A stretch of DNA of 64,000 bases from an uncultured Clostridia bacterium (lineage in GTDB: Bacteria; Bacillota; Clostridia; Christensenellales; DTU072), in assembly GCA_934274515.1 (NCBI GenBank), contig CAKQTC010000006.1, forward strand, positions 62,001-126,000. Direction: 5' to 3'. Positions within the stretch are counted from its first letter, which is position 1; each line of letters opens with the position of its first letter. Under the pieces are notes generated by a model that saw only the letters and a list, made by a program, of their open reading frames with translations, was not told the DNA's origin and did no database searches. Shown one piece after another: positions 29,501 to 37,029 of this stretch. The position numbers were made by a program, and so were the translations under genes.

Positions 29501-31772
29501 GCGCGACGCGTCGGGCAACGTGATAAAAGGTAAGTACGCCGTCAACGAAAAAGACGCGTCGATAGTTTACGGAGCAGGGGAAAGAACGGTATTGTTTACG
29601 TTTACGCCCGACGACAGGAACTACGAAATCTGCTCGTTTGAAACGAAGATAAAAATCGCACCCAAAACCGTGAGAATAGAATTTACCGTACTTACGACGT
29701 ATTATACGGGGACGAGCGCGAGAAACGCCCTTAAATACAAGGATATAGACAACGAAATAGAACTTTATTTCGAGTTTATAAACTCGTCCGGTCAGATTAC
29801 GGAACCCGTCGCGGCAGGCGTGTATACGTTGAAAGCGTCGGTTGCCGGAAGTAATTACAGAGTGGAACTAACCACCTCGGAAGGCGGCAGGAGTCCCGTG
29901 TTTACGGTAAACAAAGCGAGAACGGACGAAACGCGTTCGATAGACCCGACCGCTACGAGCGTCGGAGTAGGCGAAAGTCTTGCCAAATCCGCGCTTACGG
30001 GCGGAAGCGTGTACTATATCGGGTTTGCCGACCCGATAAAGGGTACGTTCAGGTTCATCGAAAGCGGAAAAGCGTTTGCAAACGCAGGCACGCAAACCGT
30101 AGCGTACACGTTTACCCCTGACGACGCGAGTAACTTTGCCGAAAAGCGCGGCACGACGGAAATAGTAATAGGAAGAGGACAAGCGACGATAACCGTCGAA
30201 GAAACGTTCGTCGAATACGGCGTCGCAGCCGACTTTACGAAGATAAAGTTTACCACGGCTCCGGCAAACCTCGAATCAGACGCGGTAATAGACTTTACTT
30301 GCGACGGAATAACGTACCGCAAAGGCGATATTATTCCTGCCGGGACGTACTACTTTACCTGTTATATCGACGGCAAAGACTTTATTTCCGAAAAAACGCT
30401 GTTTAAGTACGTCGTGGAAAAGAAAGATATAGACATCGATTTTATAAACGGCAACGAAATAGTGACCGCTTATACCACCACCTACGGCGAAAAAGCGCCC
30501 GTTGACGTAAAAATGTACGACGCAAACACCGAGGGGAAGAGAACGTATCTCATTAAAGACGAAAAAACAATGAAACTCAACGTAGAGTACAGATACGTTT
30601 CGCGTGCGGGAACGGCGGATTACGACGGGTTTACCGCGCCTAAGGCAATAGGAACGTACGACCTTATCGTTACACTAAGACACGACGATTACACGGCGAC
30701 AAAGACTGTGTTTTATAGAGTGGATAAAGGCAAGGTGACGAGTATAGACTTCGACGTAGATACGTTATTGTACCAAGTGTACGGCAAAGGTTCGGTAGTT
30801 TCTCCGATAATAACGACCAAACCGGCGAACGTAAGTTATTACGTGATTTACGAAGGTTACGGTACGACGATGCCGTCGCTTGTCGGGTCGTATAATATGA
30901 CGGTGTACGTAGACGATACGAATTACTCGTCGATGCAAAAGAGCGCGGTGTTCAAGATTAATCCGAGACCGCTGGAAGTAAGCGAAATTACCGTAAAGGA
31001 CAAAGCGTTTGACGGAGTATCCACGCTCGAAATAAGCGCGTCGCTTACGGGAGTGCAGTACGAGGACGAAGTAAAACTTAACATCAAGGCGCGCACCTCG
31101 GGCGCGGACGTAAGCGTGGGCGAGCATTACGTGGAAATCACGGACTGTTATTTGACCGGACTTCACGCGTCCAACTACACGCTTAAATATCCGACGTACG
31201 ACGGCAAAGTGAAGATTTACGAAAACACCGTTAAGGATAAAAACAGTTCTTCTTATATGATAGGACCGAACGGTATTCCCGACGGAACGTCGATATTGTT
31301 TACCACGATAAACACGAACAAGAACAAGACGAACGTTTGGTCGAAAATGATCGGCGTGGAAAGCAAAATAGTCGCGTTTAAGATAACGGTAAACAATTCG
31401 TCGATTATTAACGATAAACAATACAAAATCTGCGTAGAAATTCCCGAAGAGTACAGAAATAAAGAGTTTAATAAGGAATTTACCGTACAATTCGACGGAG
31501 AACTCAAAGACAGAAATCTTTCGCCCGTACGCGAAGGGAACTATATCACTTTCTATGCGTCCACTTCGAGCGGTCAAATAGTGTTTGAAACCGCCGAGTT
31601 CAAGTACGGCTACGTGGTAACGGCCGCAATACTTGTAATAATACTCATCGCGCTTATAGTGATGATGATACTTAACCCGTTGCAACATAGAAGACAGGTT
31701 ACCGACCCGAGCGTTGCGAAAAACGCTGTTAAGAGAATAAAACGAGAAAGTAAGAACAACAGACGGAGATGA
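20502..31772 (+). CDS. Giant (3756 aa) membrane-anchored surface protein with tandem MBG/YDG-type repeats
   Basis: I start it at ATG 20502, with GGAGG eight bases upstream, not at the TTG at 20496. Residues 1-42 look like a Sec signal (basic start, hydrophobic core, A-K-A before E-T). After an N-terminal domain of about 850 residues come some fifteen related units of 80-100 residues. Each ends in the pattern 'A-G-T-Y-x-V-x-I-x-x-x-N-Y-x-G-E ... Y-x-V-x-K', for example DAGTYEVVIEISDNNYKGE and NAGTYTLFASINDDNYMGE, the signature of MBG-type Ig-like repeats. A YDG-type unit lies near the end (KAFDGVSTLEISASLTGV). The C-terminus has one helix (YVVTAAILVIILIALIVMMI) and a basic tail ending N-N-R-R-R. 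There is no LPXTG. The gene overlaps the next by ATGA, so both are one operon. Adhesion is the likely role, by inference. Confidence 0.88.
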   Translation: MNGKTALKVKIAIAITIVLALICVSVAALSCSMNFEEAKAETIFNANPSVSLADGSAKLVEINRNQTYTNSDSNSGLFGSTLKPDVDKTYHSFTSGDFSTTSANANNPFIDTISMTMKGASSKTGSMLRYNCFEPSTTVNECAIYVSKPSDDAQMSFTFGLSEELRMALKDKMLKVSVVPYVVTARNAVIGQLAGKDLSMNEEAQILAYFYTGGDTEPDPVSGLTTSMRPLFSSSTAKSLPVEDEVVMGHGGQIASGSYGDNAFIQVTLKGFVQNGRDFVLAMREVGIRVSVTFSTDLSVATDGGAPSNNPADLNRVTTCVVSGDDRYPTAPATYAKPGDLLDINLVLKTSKGTMTIDTANYSSSQPTFDSCKDGTMFRKLFLYETDEFLISWNKPTEGSIEGDGEQNKDNKSGQAIKFKVKTGSPSTGMLKLSPVISYRDKSTKELKPIYSSETVSISVFVDSKAPNTPELTESGKFYQKYLDERNAAFYTTVQSNVTADDQKDNQIVRLLLTGSSKDNKPIFTDSAVTNNGGSNTIIYYKTKYVGTDVPQTVAEKNAENFTGPIFKETGENTKIYAMHEDRLVQGGKYYKMSRIDGLVEGDTITGEAYVRNNIGQYERTTDLTAVSGKSYYRCVPYDYETKGEYAGVYARVTGADDDCSYGDIYFNMAIGANGTSTEITKSGVWSIEFVAYDYCGKSTMCTLKYFVKVDITDYEFTIKYVLGGEADDDNIGQTALAAVKVFYATVDDDAKTSSFIEAESNETGEAFTIRLRRANRVYLRVRFTDANTYKSYKLTNFSVGNTSYSTTDFAFDNNRQTHLAYEQYRITSDGVTKQADYTFSVDKSYCYNELLRLMRFSFKTIVQLNVADINQEYNGIPREIKVSVPELQNMGLTAKTRTIYYVDEGMTQRVEEGENLSNIPSNAGTYFYRTQIVDNMKYYGEKTGTLSITPKQPKIDVMEMRIAYGAKSEDGKKTGLAILDFDPDERDEKGRQTPGTGIVVCVRDVGKEYFVYNMSNDGIAGYYMIDPDSIDKESDTYLSPKAGKVAVRIKFIPVKGTVSGHTAIYADEAFDANGNFVQDPNYSTVTQRYEITVTHDDRIEFTLDPNQGEDSSIEMTTMTMNNGDKETISYVNYVYDGTGRSFKYTLTSTYEFEETGELLNLIDYAKIRYAPASSLTLNETQISALKFSETRPINSGIYAVKIFLDEKNCNYSKNIYTYIKIDKIKLTVDIENTVCDYQRDKTPNITLKLAKDGVTDYTYYVNKFVYEYFFYSADKTATELMDESNKVTGEDGNGGYLRPFTGNPVPAGKYYVRVTIDEENYEGVGHGQKYSVKKVDDANASMNTAWPEIAPSQFNPVYNLSYGQPLKEIGLSKISTTFTYPYLKYKSASNVSTVETFVPGKVFAVREKYDKWLETRPDTEENRIAYAKEMSLYEPEYSENQYAYYLCFFACSTDGETVTIDENFDFLYKAVSISVGQAEIDWSQVRVGDVTYGDKVIENEDITATKSLGILYSYNGVAPENGTHYAINGKYVYRYVEPSFYTFGLTSNKPNVSAAGIVNIELAANFEERNGYKSVYVGGCELNVQKKQLAVTFDYDSEQTEFFVAYNNWSDDDFYARITHTGFVDDKTSDKTKGVFTFTKDGQTVEGALSAGKYIALYAVNDLNYCGEITFNLSVSAAKLSVNELPAIADGNKNIVYNAAVATSVGFLSGSFEAEGGEILKYVDGRVTLGSKIGIYKENKLIQTEIGNNTVFPNAGVKIRVYFDYVPFDSVNYSKFEGTDENGGYLETTIGKADISEKMSLGTKQSEYIYKDIICTDETLKNKVAKYSVAAGYDKLAWSLSIRNSLGLQPPYGATSYLNAGTYTLFASINDDNYMGETSCTFTVEKKSAFIEIVKASDASKFVKLETNDSGVVGLKKPFRGSSQTLEYIIYEGKTVNSDGTTSYDRIDEAVTIKYKQSGSYLGYSPSAIGYYDAEMMLSENSNYCLAIYESGEKQAKIDAFLKIAVDLTSIEIVNIEQVYSVQKTVFAYMGDNEAVCTLSYEQNGKPCQGMPVAAGTYEIYLNFAAYENNGYEDKINALEITDANGVSRGYKLFIDKYKTTIVAPSSVVTTYTGTEGERITANTTSPYGLGLKYKYRKNESSDEFVYAPLAALGKLDAGTYEVVIEISDNNYKGEHTLTYTVNKAKLTQKSAPSFAPYEYNSPVAPVYIDGTGAYTYDGKERTGTFAIDVGLINTLAVGEHTVSYSFTPDSGNFLAASGTVKLAVAKRTLDETFIKLENDALENGDFATEYNGAMQPLKAKFDASKIYGYPKQNGDFAINLRYSIDGVAQTPLSIGTYTVTAEVSGKNYTGTRAWQYKYVITQGTPIITVKPVATGTFKIGDSIDTSRLTGGKAAINSLEASEVYGRFEIDGTSVILTEANANKVKVTFIPTDEGNFGRVTFEIDVEAIGKDAFSTDGTVLESGATVNGTNFTNKILYPQFIAVNGAVGTPGASQHDGNCGAKIVIIGRENASYGVKLGEYGLQFVAANPDCEKCKAAAEFLTEYGILSFVKDKTYVPSVGEQLEVSYKLRTEQVLDARQYNNMRGFISGKDLLQRKSLTASEFTFTIYRFDNDENSDFILSIYNRSGEFVGSVERENEKFAYDGIFSSEIIEKILNVEFNGNTAVASMNTQNYTLVNVTATVLDYIKIAPLDVIAENTTKPYDGKPISIDDIQVTVKNTAVPVPTSAITLRIFDENGAVSAGTERGKYTVAIMINDKANKYYGTRYIEFTVTKSDVSERLYLAKESEEINGETVYYDVYNSGSHTLIVPWLNGDAVASGEYKAEIRKKGTSTYGAINELSAGEYEVKITVFGQSYKGERTFNYVVKPQQIRMILASTSYVVDYGSSEWSSFAISPSFKTENGEEFSFEDRGGYTVYYRASDYPQQTKKPVNAGEYVISVEANNNNYSIANNTVIYTIKKRATTIEVTPTTIAIDKDNSNIVYGQKTSEVRLDVTSAVVRDASGNVIKGKYAVNEKDASIVYGAGERTVLFTFTPDDRNYEICSFETKIKIAPKTVRIEFTVLTTYYTGTSARNALKYKDIDNEIELYFEFINSSGQITEPVAAGVYTLKASVAGSNYRVELTTSEGGRSPVFTVNKARTDETRSIDPTATSVGVGESLAKSALTGGSVYYIGFADPIKGTFRFIESGKAFANAGTQTVAYTFTPDDASNFAEKRGTTEIVIGRGQATITVEETFVEYGVAADFTKIKFTTAPANLESDAVIDFTCDGITYRKGDIIPAGTYYFTCYIDGKDFISEKTLFKYVVEKKDIDIDFINGNEIVTAYTTTYGEKAPVDVKMYDANTEGKRTYLIKDEKTMKLNVEYRYVSRAGTADYDGFTAPKAIGTYDLIVTLRHDDYTATKTVFYRVDKGKVTSIDFDVDTLLYQVYGKGSVVSPIITTKPANVSYYVIYEGYGTTMPSLVGSYNMTVYVDDTNYSSMQKSAVFKINPRPLEVSEITVKDKAFDGVSTLEISASLTGVQYEDEVKLNIKARTSGADVSVGEHYVEITDCYLTGLHASNYTLKYPTYDGKVKIYENTVKDKNSSSYMIGPNGIPDGTSILFTTINTNKNKTNVWSKMIGVESKIVAFKITVNNSSIINDKQYKICVEIPEEYRNKEFNKEFTVQFDGELKDRNLSPVREGNYITFYASTSSGQIVFETAEFKYGYVVTAAILVIILIALIVMMILNPLQHRRQVTDPSVAKNAVKRIKRESKNNRRR

Positions 31773-33595
31773 TAAAAACTTTGAAAAACAAGTCAACGGC
31801 AATAAAAACGCTTATTTGCGTCTTATTATTAACAATAGCAACGCTCACCGCGGTTTTTGCGGTCAATCGCACCGAAAACGCGTATGCCGCCGCAAACGAA
31901 CTCGAATTCGAAAAAACCGCAACGGAATATTACAGCGGAAAAGACGGATATACCTTGCGTGTTTTCGTTTCCGATACGCTTTACGAAAACTACGCGCTTA
32001 AAATTACTTATCAACGCGTAAAACTTAATTTTTATAACGACAACGTAACGACCTATAAAGGCGAATGTACGGACAAAACAAAAGACGGCAAACCCGTCTA
32101 CGAAGTTCTAGACGCAAAAGATACGGTCGCGATAAGCAAAAAAGACGAACTTAAAGAGAGCGATAGCGTTAACCCGTCAAGAAAGTATTTCTTCGAGTTA
32201 AAAACGAATGTAAACTGCGCTTATATTTTTTCCGTTATAAGAACCCCGTACAGCGGCTCGGAAAACGATGTAACCTATCAAACTGCTTATGTTCGTAAAA
32301 TCGACGACGCCGCGCCTACGATTTTGTCCACAAACGCGGTACTCGTAGGGTCGGACAAAGTCCGCATAATAGTCAAGTTCGGCGACCATAAAGTTCCTAT
32401 TAAAGACGAAACCGGCAAGACCATCGGGTTCAAAGACCCCGGGTGCGCAAGGAGCGGAGTAACGGAAATAGAAGTTAAAGACGCGACTACGAACACAGTC
32501 GTGGAAAAGAAACAACTCGGCGGTGCCGGAAAAGACGGTATCGTAAGTTACGACTTTATCGGGGAGTTTAATCGCAATTACGATATAAAACTAACCGACG
32601 GCGTAAAAAACGAGAGAGTAAAGCGCGTAGGATATAAAAACGACGTGTACAACGCCGACGCGGAAACCGTTTATATAAACGCGACGACGGGCGAAGGCAA
32701 AGATCAACTTACCGAATACTCGGTTACCATACAAAACGCCGTAAATTCCGCTTACGAAAATTATTTTACCGTCACGAGAAACGTGAATGCGACAGACGAA
32801 GAGAAAAAAGCCGCGCTTAAAAAGTTTAACGACGCGCTTAAACTGTATACCGACGCGAAAGCAAGGTATGACGGCGGACACAAGATAAACCTGACGATAA
32901 AGCGCGAGGCGGAGGGGACGGCTTTTTCCGAATTCGAAGCAATAGGGTTCGAGAACGCGCTTGCGGCGTTGATGCCGATAGGCGACAACGTGACGGTTAC
33001 GCTTACCGGAACGTATTACTCAAAGCCTAATATGCCGAAAGACACGGACGAAATGCTCGACGCGGTAAAAAGCGACGTTAAAAATCCTACCGAAGCGTAT
33101 CGAATAACGATAAGAACGGTGTCGGAGAGCGAAGGAGAGAAAATGACGAGGCTCACGGGGACGGCGGAAATCGAGTTTAACGCGGGAAGTTATAAAAAAG
33201 CGGTAGCGATACTCGAAAACACTTCGATAAGCACGGGGCGAAAAACGTATGAAAAATGTAATATTACCAGGCGACAGACGGAGAGCGAGGATGACGTAGT
33301 GAGCATAACTGTGCCTAATTCGGCAGGCGTAGTGACGTTGTTGGTAGAAAGAAACGGCGGAAATAAGATGTACTGGTTGTTTTCGCTTGCGGCGTTGCCG
33401 CTCGTAATAGGCGGAGCGATGCTAGCGTATGCGTTCGGCAAAATGAAGAAAATCAAAGAGCAGGCAGCGACGTCGAATAGGGAGGGGCCCCCCCCCCCCC
33501 CCCCCCGATACGGACGACAAGAAAAAAATTGTCCCCGCAAACAAAAAGAAGAAGGGCAAAAAGAAAAAATAAATCCGGATTTATCCGTGATATAA
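31769..33595 (+). CDS. Membrane-anchored surface protein, partner of the giant protein; 3' end crosses a poly-C tract
   Basis: As read, a 608-residue exported protein. Residues 1-42 form a signal peptide (basic start, LICVLLLTIATLTAVFA, then A-Y-A). The ectodomain of about 480 residues has no family I recognise; it includes an Ig-like start (ATEYYSGKDGYTLRVFV) and a helical part with TRNVNATDEEKKAALKKF. A membrane helix (MYWLFSLAALPLVIGGAMLAYAF) lies at about 535-557. The tail then meets 19 consecutive C at 33488-33506. As written it reads six prolines, then R-Y-G-R-Q and on to 33595. With one C fewer (or two more) it reads D-T-D-D-K-K-K-I-V-P-A-N, a lysine-rich end and stop at 33572, which resembles the basic tails of the other anchored proteins here. 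The ATG overlaps the giant gene stop. Confidence 0.8.
   Translation: MIKTLKNKSTAIKTLICVLLLTIATLTAVFAVNRTENAYAAANELEFEKTATEYYSGKDGYTLRVFVSDTLYENYALKITYQRVKLNFYNDNVTTYKGECTDKTKDGKPVYEVLDAKDTVAISKKDELKESDSVNPSRKYFFELKTNVNCAYIFSVIRTPYSGSENDVTYQTAYVRKIDDAAPTILSTNAVLVGSDKVRIIVKFGDHKVPIKDETGKTIGFKDPGCARSGVTEIEVKDATTNTVVEKKQLGGAGKDGIVSYDFIGEFNRNYDIKLTDGVKNERVKRVGYKNDVYNADAETVYINATTGEGKDQLTEYSVTIQNAVNSAYENYFTVTRNVNATDEEKKAALKKFNDALKLYTDAKARYDGGHKINLTIKREAEGTAFSEFEAIGFENALAALMPIGDNVTVTLTGTYYSKPNMPKDTDEMLDAVKSDVKNPTEAYRITIRTVSESEGEKMTRLTGTAEIEFNAGSYKKAVAILENTSISTGRKTYEKCNITRRQTESEDDVVSITVPNSAGVVTLLVERNGGNKMYWLFSLAALPLVIGGAMLAYAFGKMKKIKEQAATSNREGPPPPPPRYGRQEKNCPRKQKEEGQKEKINPDLSVI
33488..33506 (+). repeat. 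Run of 19 C in the 3' end of the partner gene
   Basis: Nineteen consecutive C after G-A-G-G-G-G. The length decides which of two C-terminal tails is translated. It is a classical slippage site, but also a classical place for a sequencing or assembly length error. Confidence 0.95.
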
Positions 33596-33596
33596 T
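33569..33596 (+). promoter_or_regulatory. 16-bp palindrome and TATAAT before pgsA
   Basis: ATAAATCCGGATTTAT (33569-33584) is a perfect palindrome. TATAAT follows at 33591-33596, 36 bases before the pgsA ATG. No good -35 box is seen 17 bases upstream; the palindrome occupies that place, so it could be an operator. Its left part is also the shorter-frame stop of the preceding gene. Confidence 0.45.
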
Positions 33597-33631
33597 ATAA
33601 AGAGAAATCAAACAAAAAGGAGTTTTTCAAA

Positions 33632-34381
33632 ATGGAAGGAACTACTACGGAAACGAAAGAAAAGAGACTGATTATCAATCGTCACACGCTATGGACGATA
33701 CCTAACGTTTTAGTGTTCGTAAGAATACTGTGCGTACCCGTTTATATGACGTTGCTTATTTTAGGCAGCAGAGCGGCAGAAACGAACGCGTATCAATCGT
33801 GGTGGGTATATCTTTCGCTGGGAATTATGATTTTTGCGGCAATCACCGACATAGTTGACGGTAAAATAGCGCGTAAATTCAAAGCAGGGACAAAGATAGG
33901 CAATCACGTCGTTAAGTACGACCAAGGGACGTATTTAGGACAGTGTATCGACCCGATAGCGGACAAAGCGATGCATATCGGCGTCATAGTTGCGCTTGCC
34001 ATTGCCAAAACCCCTTCCGGTTCGCCTTATCTTCACTGGGCGTTTATAATTTTCCTTGTTATTCGCGAACTAATGATGGTAGTCATCGGAAGTTTCGTAG
34101 TCAACGACATAAACATAAAAGCGAATATGCTGGGCAAAGTCGCGAGTTGCATTATAAGTTGCGGCGCGATACTCTGTTTCTTCCATCCGTACTTCCTCAA
34201 ACTGTGGAACACGTTTACGCTTGATTGGATAGTAGTTACCGTAGGTCTTGTGCTTAACTGGGCTGCCGCAGTGAACTACGGAGTACAAACGTTTACGCAA
34301 CTTAAAGCCAACAAGAAAGCGGCTACGGAAAGAGCGGCGGAAGAAAAGGCAGAAGAAACCGCGGAAGATAAACACGAATAA
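33632..34381 (+). CDS. pgsA: CDP-alcohol phosphatidyltransferase (phosphatidylglycerophosphate synthase-like)
   Basis: A 249-residue membrane enzyme that joins CDP-diacylglycerol and glycerol-3-phosphate on the way to phosphatidylglycerol. It has the opening W-T-I-P-N-V-L-V-F-V-R-I of PgsA, several membrane helices, and the catalytic CDP-alcohol phosphotransferase motif: D-I-V-D-G-K-I-A-R at its start and I-D-P-I-A-D-K at its end. Between the T-K-I-G glycine and the second aspartate pair the family has only a few residues; here 13 extra residues (N-H-V-V-K-Y-D-Q-G-T-Y-L-G, codons 33902-33940) are inserted. All catalytic aspartates are kept. The C-terminus is a soluble Glu/Lys/Ala tail. The start has AAAGGAG upstream. 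It leads a co-directional run through valS to the lipoprotein at 41720. Confidence 0.85.
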   Translation: MEGTTTETKEKRLIINRHTLWTIPNVLVFVRILCVPVYMTLLILGSRAAETNAYQSWWVYLSLGIMIFAAITDIVDGKIARKFKAGTKIGNHVVKYDQGTYLGQCIDPIADKAMHIGVIVALAIAKTPSGSPYLHWAFIIFLVIRELMMVVIGSFVVNDINIKANMLGKVASCIISCGAILCFFHPYFLKLWNTFTLDWIVVTVGLVLNWAAAVNYGVQTFTQLKANKKAATERAAEEKAEETAEDKHE

Positions 34382-34407
34382 AAAGAATACCGAAGAAGGA
34401 AATAGAA

Positions 34408-37029
34408 ATGGAAATGAACAAGAACTTTACGCCGTCGGAAGCCGAGGGGCGTATTTATAAGAATTGGTGTAAAAAGGGATATTTTACGGCAAAAGTAGAC
34501 AAAAATAAGAAACCGTTTACCATTGTTATGCCGCCGCCGAACATTACAGGGCAACTTCACATGGGGCATGCGCTTAACGAAACCTTACAAGACATAATAA
34601 TAAGGTATAAGAGAATGGACGGTTATTCCGCGCTATGGGTTCCGGGGACGGATCACGCAAGCATAGCGACCGAACTTAAAATCGTCGAGCAAATTCGCAA
34701 AGACGGATTAACGAAAGAAGAAATCGGACGAGAAGAGTTCCTTAAACGCGCGTATAAATGGAAAGAGCAGTACGGCGGCAGAATAGTGAAACAACTTAAA
34801 CGCCTCGGCAACAGTTGCGACTGGACGAGAGAGGCGTTTACTATGGACGAAAAATGTTCCAAAGCAGTTAGAGAAGTGTTCGTCAACCTATACGACAAAG
34901 GGCTTATATACAGAGGGAACCGAATGACGCACTGGTGTCCGAGTTGCGGAACCGCGTTAAGCGATGCCGAAATAGAATACGAAGAGCAACCGAGTAATCT
35001 ATGGCATCTCAAATATCCGTATACCGACGGGAGCGGTTATATGATAGTCGCGACCACTCGACCGGAGACTATGCTCGGCGATACCGCGGTGGCGGTTAAC
35101 CCCGACGACGAGCGGTACAAGAGCGTAATCGGCAAAACGATGAAACTTCCGCTTACCGACAGAGAAATTCCCGTTATCGCGGATAATTACGTCGAACTCG
35201 GCTTCGGCACGGGCGCGGTTAAAATCACGCCTGCACACGACCCGAACGACTTTGAAGTAGGGAAAAGGCATGATTTAGAACTCATATCCGTTATCGACGA
35301 TAAGGGTAATATGAACGAAAAAGCGGGCAAATACAAAGGAATGACGCGCGAGCAAGCGAGAAAAGCCATCGTGCAAGACCTGCAAGAACAAGGATTTATC
35401 GAAAAAATCGAGCCGTATACGCACAACGTAGGCGTATGCTACCGTTGTAAAACCGTTGTCGAACCCAAGGCGTGCGAGCAGTGGTATCTGAAAATGGAGG
35501 AACTCGCCAAACCCGCTATCGACGTTGTTAAAAACGACGAAACCGTGTTTATACCTAAGCGTTTTGAAAAAACGTATTTTAACTGGATGGAAAACATTCG
35601 CGACTGGTGTATATCGCGTCAACTTTGGTGGGGACACAGGATACCGTGCTGGTACTGCGACGAGTGCGGCGAAAAAATCGTGTCAAAAACCGACCCGACG
35701 GTTTGTCCGAAATGCGGGAATAAACGCCTAAGACAAGACGAGGACGTGCTGGATACTTGGTTTAGTTCCGCGCTTTGGCCGTTTAGCACGTTAGGTTATC
35801 CGGACAAAACCGAAGACCTTGAATATTTTTACCCGACAAACGTACTCGTTACAGCGTACGATATTATCTTTTTCTGGGTAGCGAGAATGATTTTTTCGGG
35901 AATAGAGCATATGGGCAAAACACCGTTCGGCGAAGTCCTTATCCACGGAATAGTAAGAGACTCGCAAGGAAGAAAGATGAGTAAGAGTTTAGGTAACGGT
36001 ATCGACCCGTTGCTCATCATCGACAAATACGGCGCGGATGCGCTAAGATACTCGCTTTCTACGGGAGTCGCGCCCGGCGGCGACATCAGATTTTCGGACG
36101 AAAGAATGGACGCTTCGCGTAACTTTATGAATAAGTTATGGAATGCGTCGAGATACGTTGTGATGAATTTAGAAAACGCGACGCCTACACATATCGACGA
36201 ATGTGACCTTACCGACGCCGATAAATGGATATTGACAAAACTTCAAAACGTTATTAAAGACGTAAGGAAAAATCTCGATAAGTATGAAATGGGACTTGCG
36301 CTTGCAAAATTGTATGACTTTATTTGGAGCGACTATTGCGACTGGTACGTCGAACTTACCAAACCGATGCTTTATAGCCAAGACGAAAAGAAGAAGAGCG
36401 ACGCGCTCGGAGTGCTTAAATTCGTGCTTAGCGAAATAATAAAACTTATTCATCCGTTCGTACCGTTTATCACGGAAGAAATATGGTCGTATCTCGGGAT
36501 AAGCGAAACGGTAATGCTGGAAAAATACCCGACGTATCAAGAAAAATTTGATTTTGAAAAAGAGTACGAAAATTTCGAGAAAGTCAAAGAAGTCATCGGA
36601 AAAGTGCGTTTTGTGCGCGCGGAGATGAACGTTCCCGTATCTAAAAAAATCCACCTTTATATAAAGACGGATTTCAGACACGCGTTTGACGGAGCGGAAG
36701 TTTACATAGAAAAACTCGCAGGAGTGAGCGAAACGGCGTTTATAAACGACAAATCGGAGGCAGGGGATAAACTTTGCGGCGCGGCAACGAGTTCGGCGGA
36801 ACTGTATATGCCCATGGGCGAACTCGTGGATACGGAAAAGGAGAAAGCAAGACTAAACAAAGAAAAAGAGAAAATAATGGCGGAAGTTAAACGCGGCGAA
36901 AACCTGCTCGCAAACGCAGGGTTCGTTGCAAAAGCACCCGAAAAATTGATTAACGCGGAAAAAGAGAAACTCGCTCAAAACAGAGAACTTCTCGAAAAGA
37001 TAACGGCAAGGTACGAAGAACTCGAATGA
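34408..37029 (+). CDS. valS: Valyl-tRNA synthetase
   Basis: Class I synthetase of 873 residues that charges tRNA-Val, with editing of threonine. The HIGH signature appears as H-M-G-H near residue 51 after PPPNITGQL, and K-M-S-K-S near residue 525. The editing (CP1) domain between them includes T-T-R-P-E-T-M-L-G-D-T-A-V and zinc-type cysteine pairs (C-Y-R-C, W-Y-C-D-E-C and C-P-K-C). The C-terminal 65 residues are the typical ValRS coiled coil (EKEKARLNKEKEKIMAEV). The gap to pgsA is only 26 bases, so there is no room for a T-box leader. It overlaps the next gene by ATGA. Confidence 0.98.
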   Translation: MEMNKNFTPSEAEGRIYKNWCKKGYFTAKVDKNKKPFTIVMPPPNITGQLHMGHALNETLQDIIIRYKRMDGYSALWVPGTDHASIATELKIVEQIRKDGLTKEEIGREEFLKRAYKWKEQYGGRIVKQLKRLGNSCDWTREAFTMDEKCSKAVREVFVNLYDKGLIYRGNRMTHWCPSCGTALSDAEIEYEEQPSNLWHLKYPYTDGSGYMIVATTRPETMLGDTAVAVNPDDERYKSVIGKTMKLPLTDREIPVIADNYVELGFGTGAVKITPAHDPNDFEVGKRHDLELISVIDDKGNMNEKAGKYKGMTREQARKAIVQDLQEQGFIEKIEPYTHNVGVCYRCKTVVEPKACEQWYLKMEELAKPAIDVVKNDETVFIPKRFEKTYFNWMENIRDWCISRQLWWGHRIPCWYCDECGEKIVSKTDPTVCPKCGNKRLRQDEDVLDTWFSSALWPFSTLGYPDKTEDLEYFYPTNVLVTAYDIIFFWVARMIFSGIEHMGKTPFGEVLIHGIVRDSQGRKMSKSLGNGIDPLLIIDKYGADALRYSLSTGVAPGGDIRFSDERMDASRNFMNKLWNASRYVVMNLENATPTHIDECDLTDADKWILTKLQNVIKDVRKNLDKYEMGLALAKLYDFIWSDYCDWYVELTKPMLYSQDEKKKSDALGVLKFVLSEIIKLIHPFVPFITEEIWSYLGISETVMLEKYPTYQEKFDFEKEYENFEKVKEVIGKVRFVRAEMNVPVSKKIHLYIKTDFRHAFDGAEVYIEKLAGVSETAFINDKSEAGDKLCGAATSSAELYMPMGELVDTEKEKARLNKEKEKIMAEVKRGENLLANAGFVAKAPEKLINAEKEKLAQNRELLEKITARYEELE

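Noticed and set aside
34382..34407. T-box leader before valS
   Set aside because: Only 26 bases separate pgsA and valS; there is no room for one.
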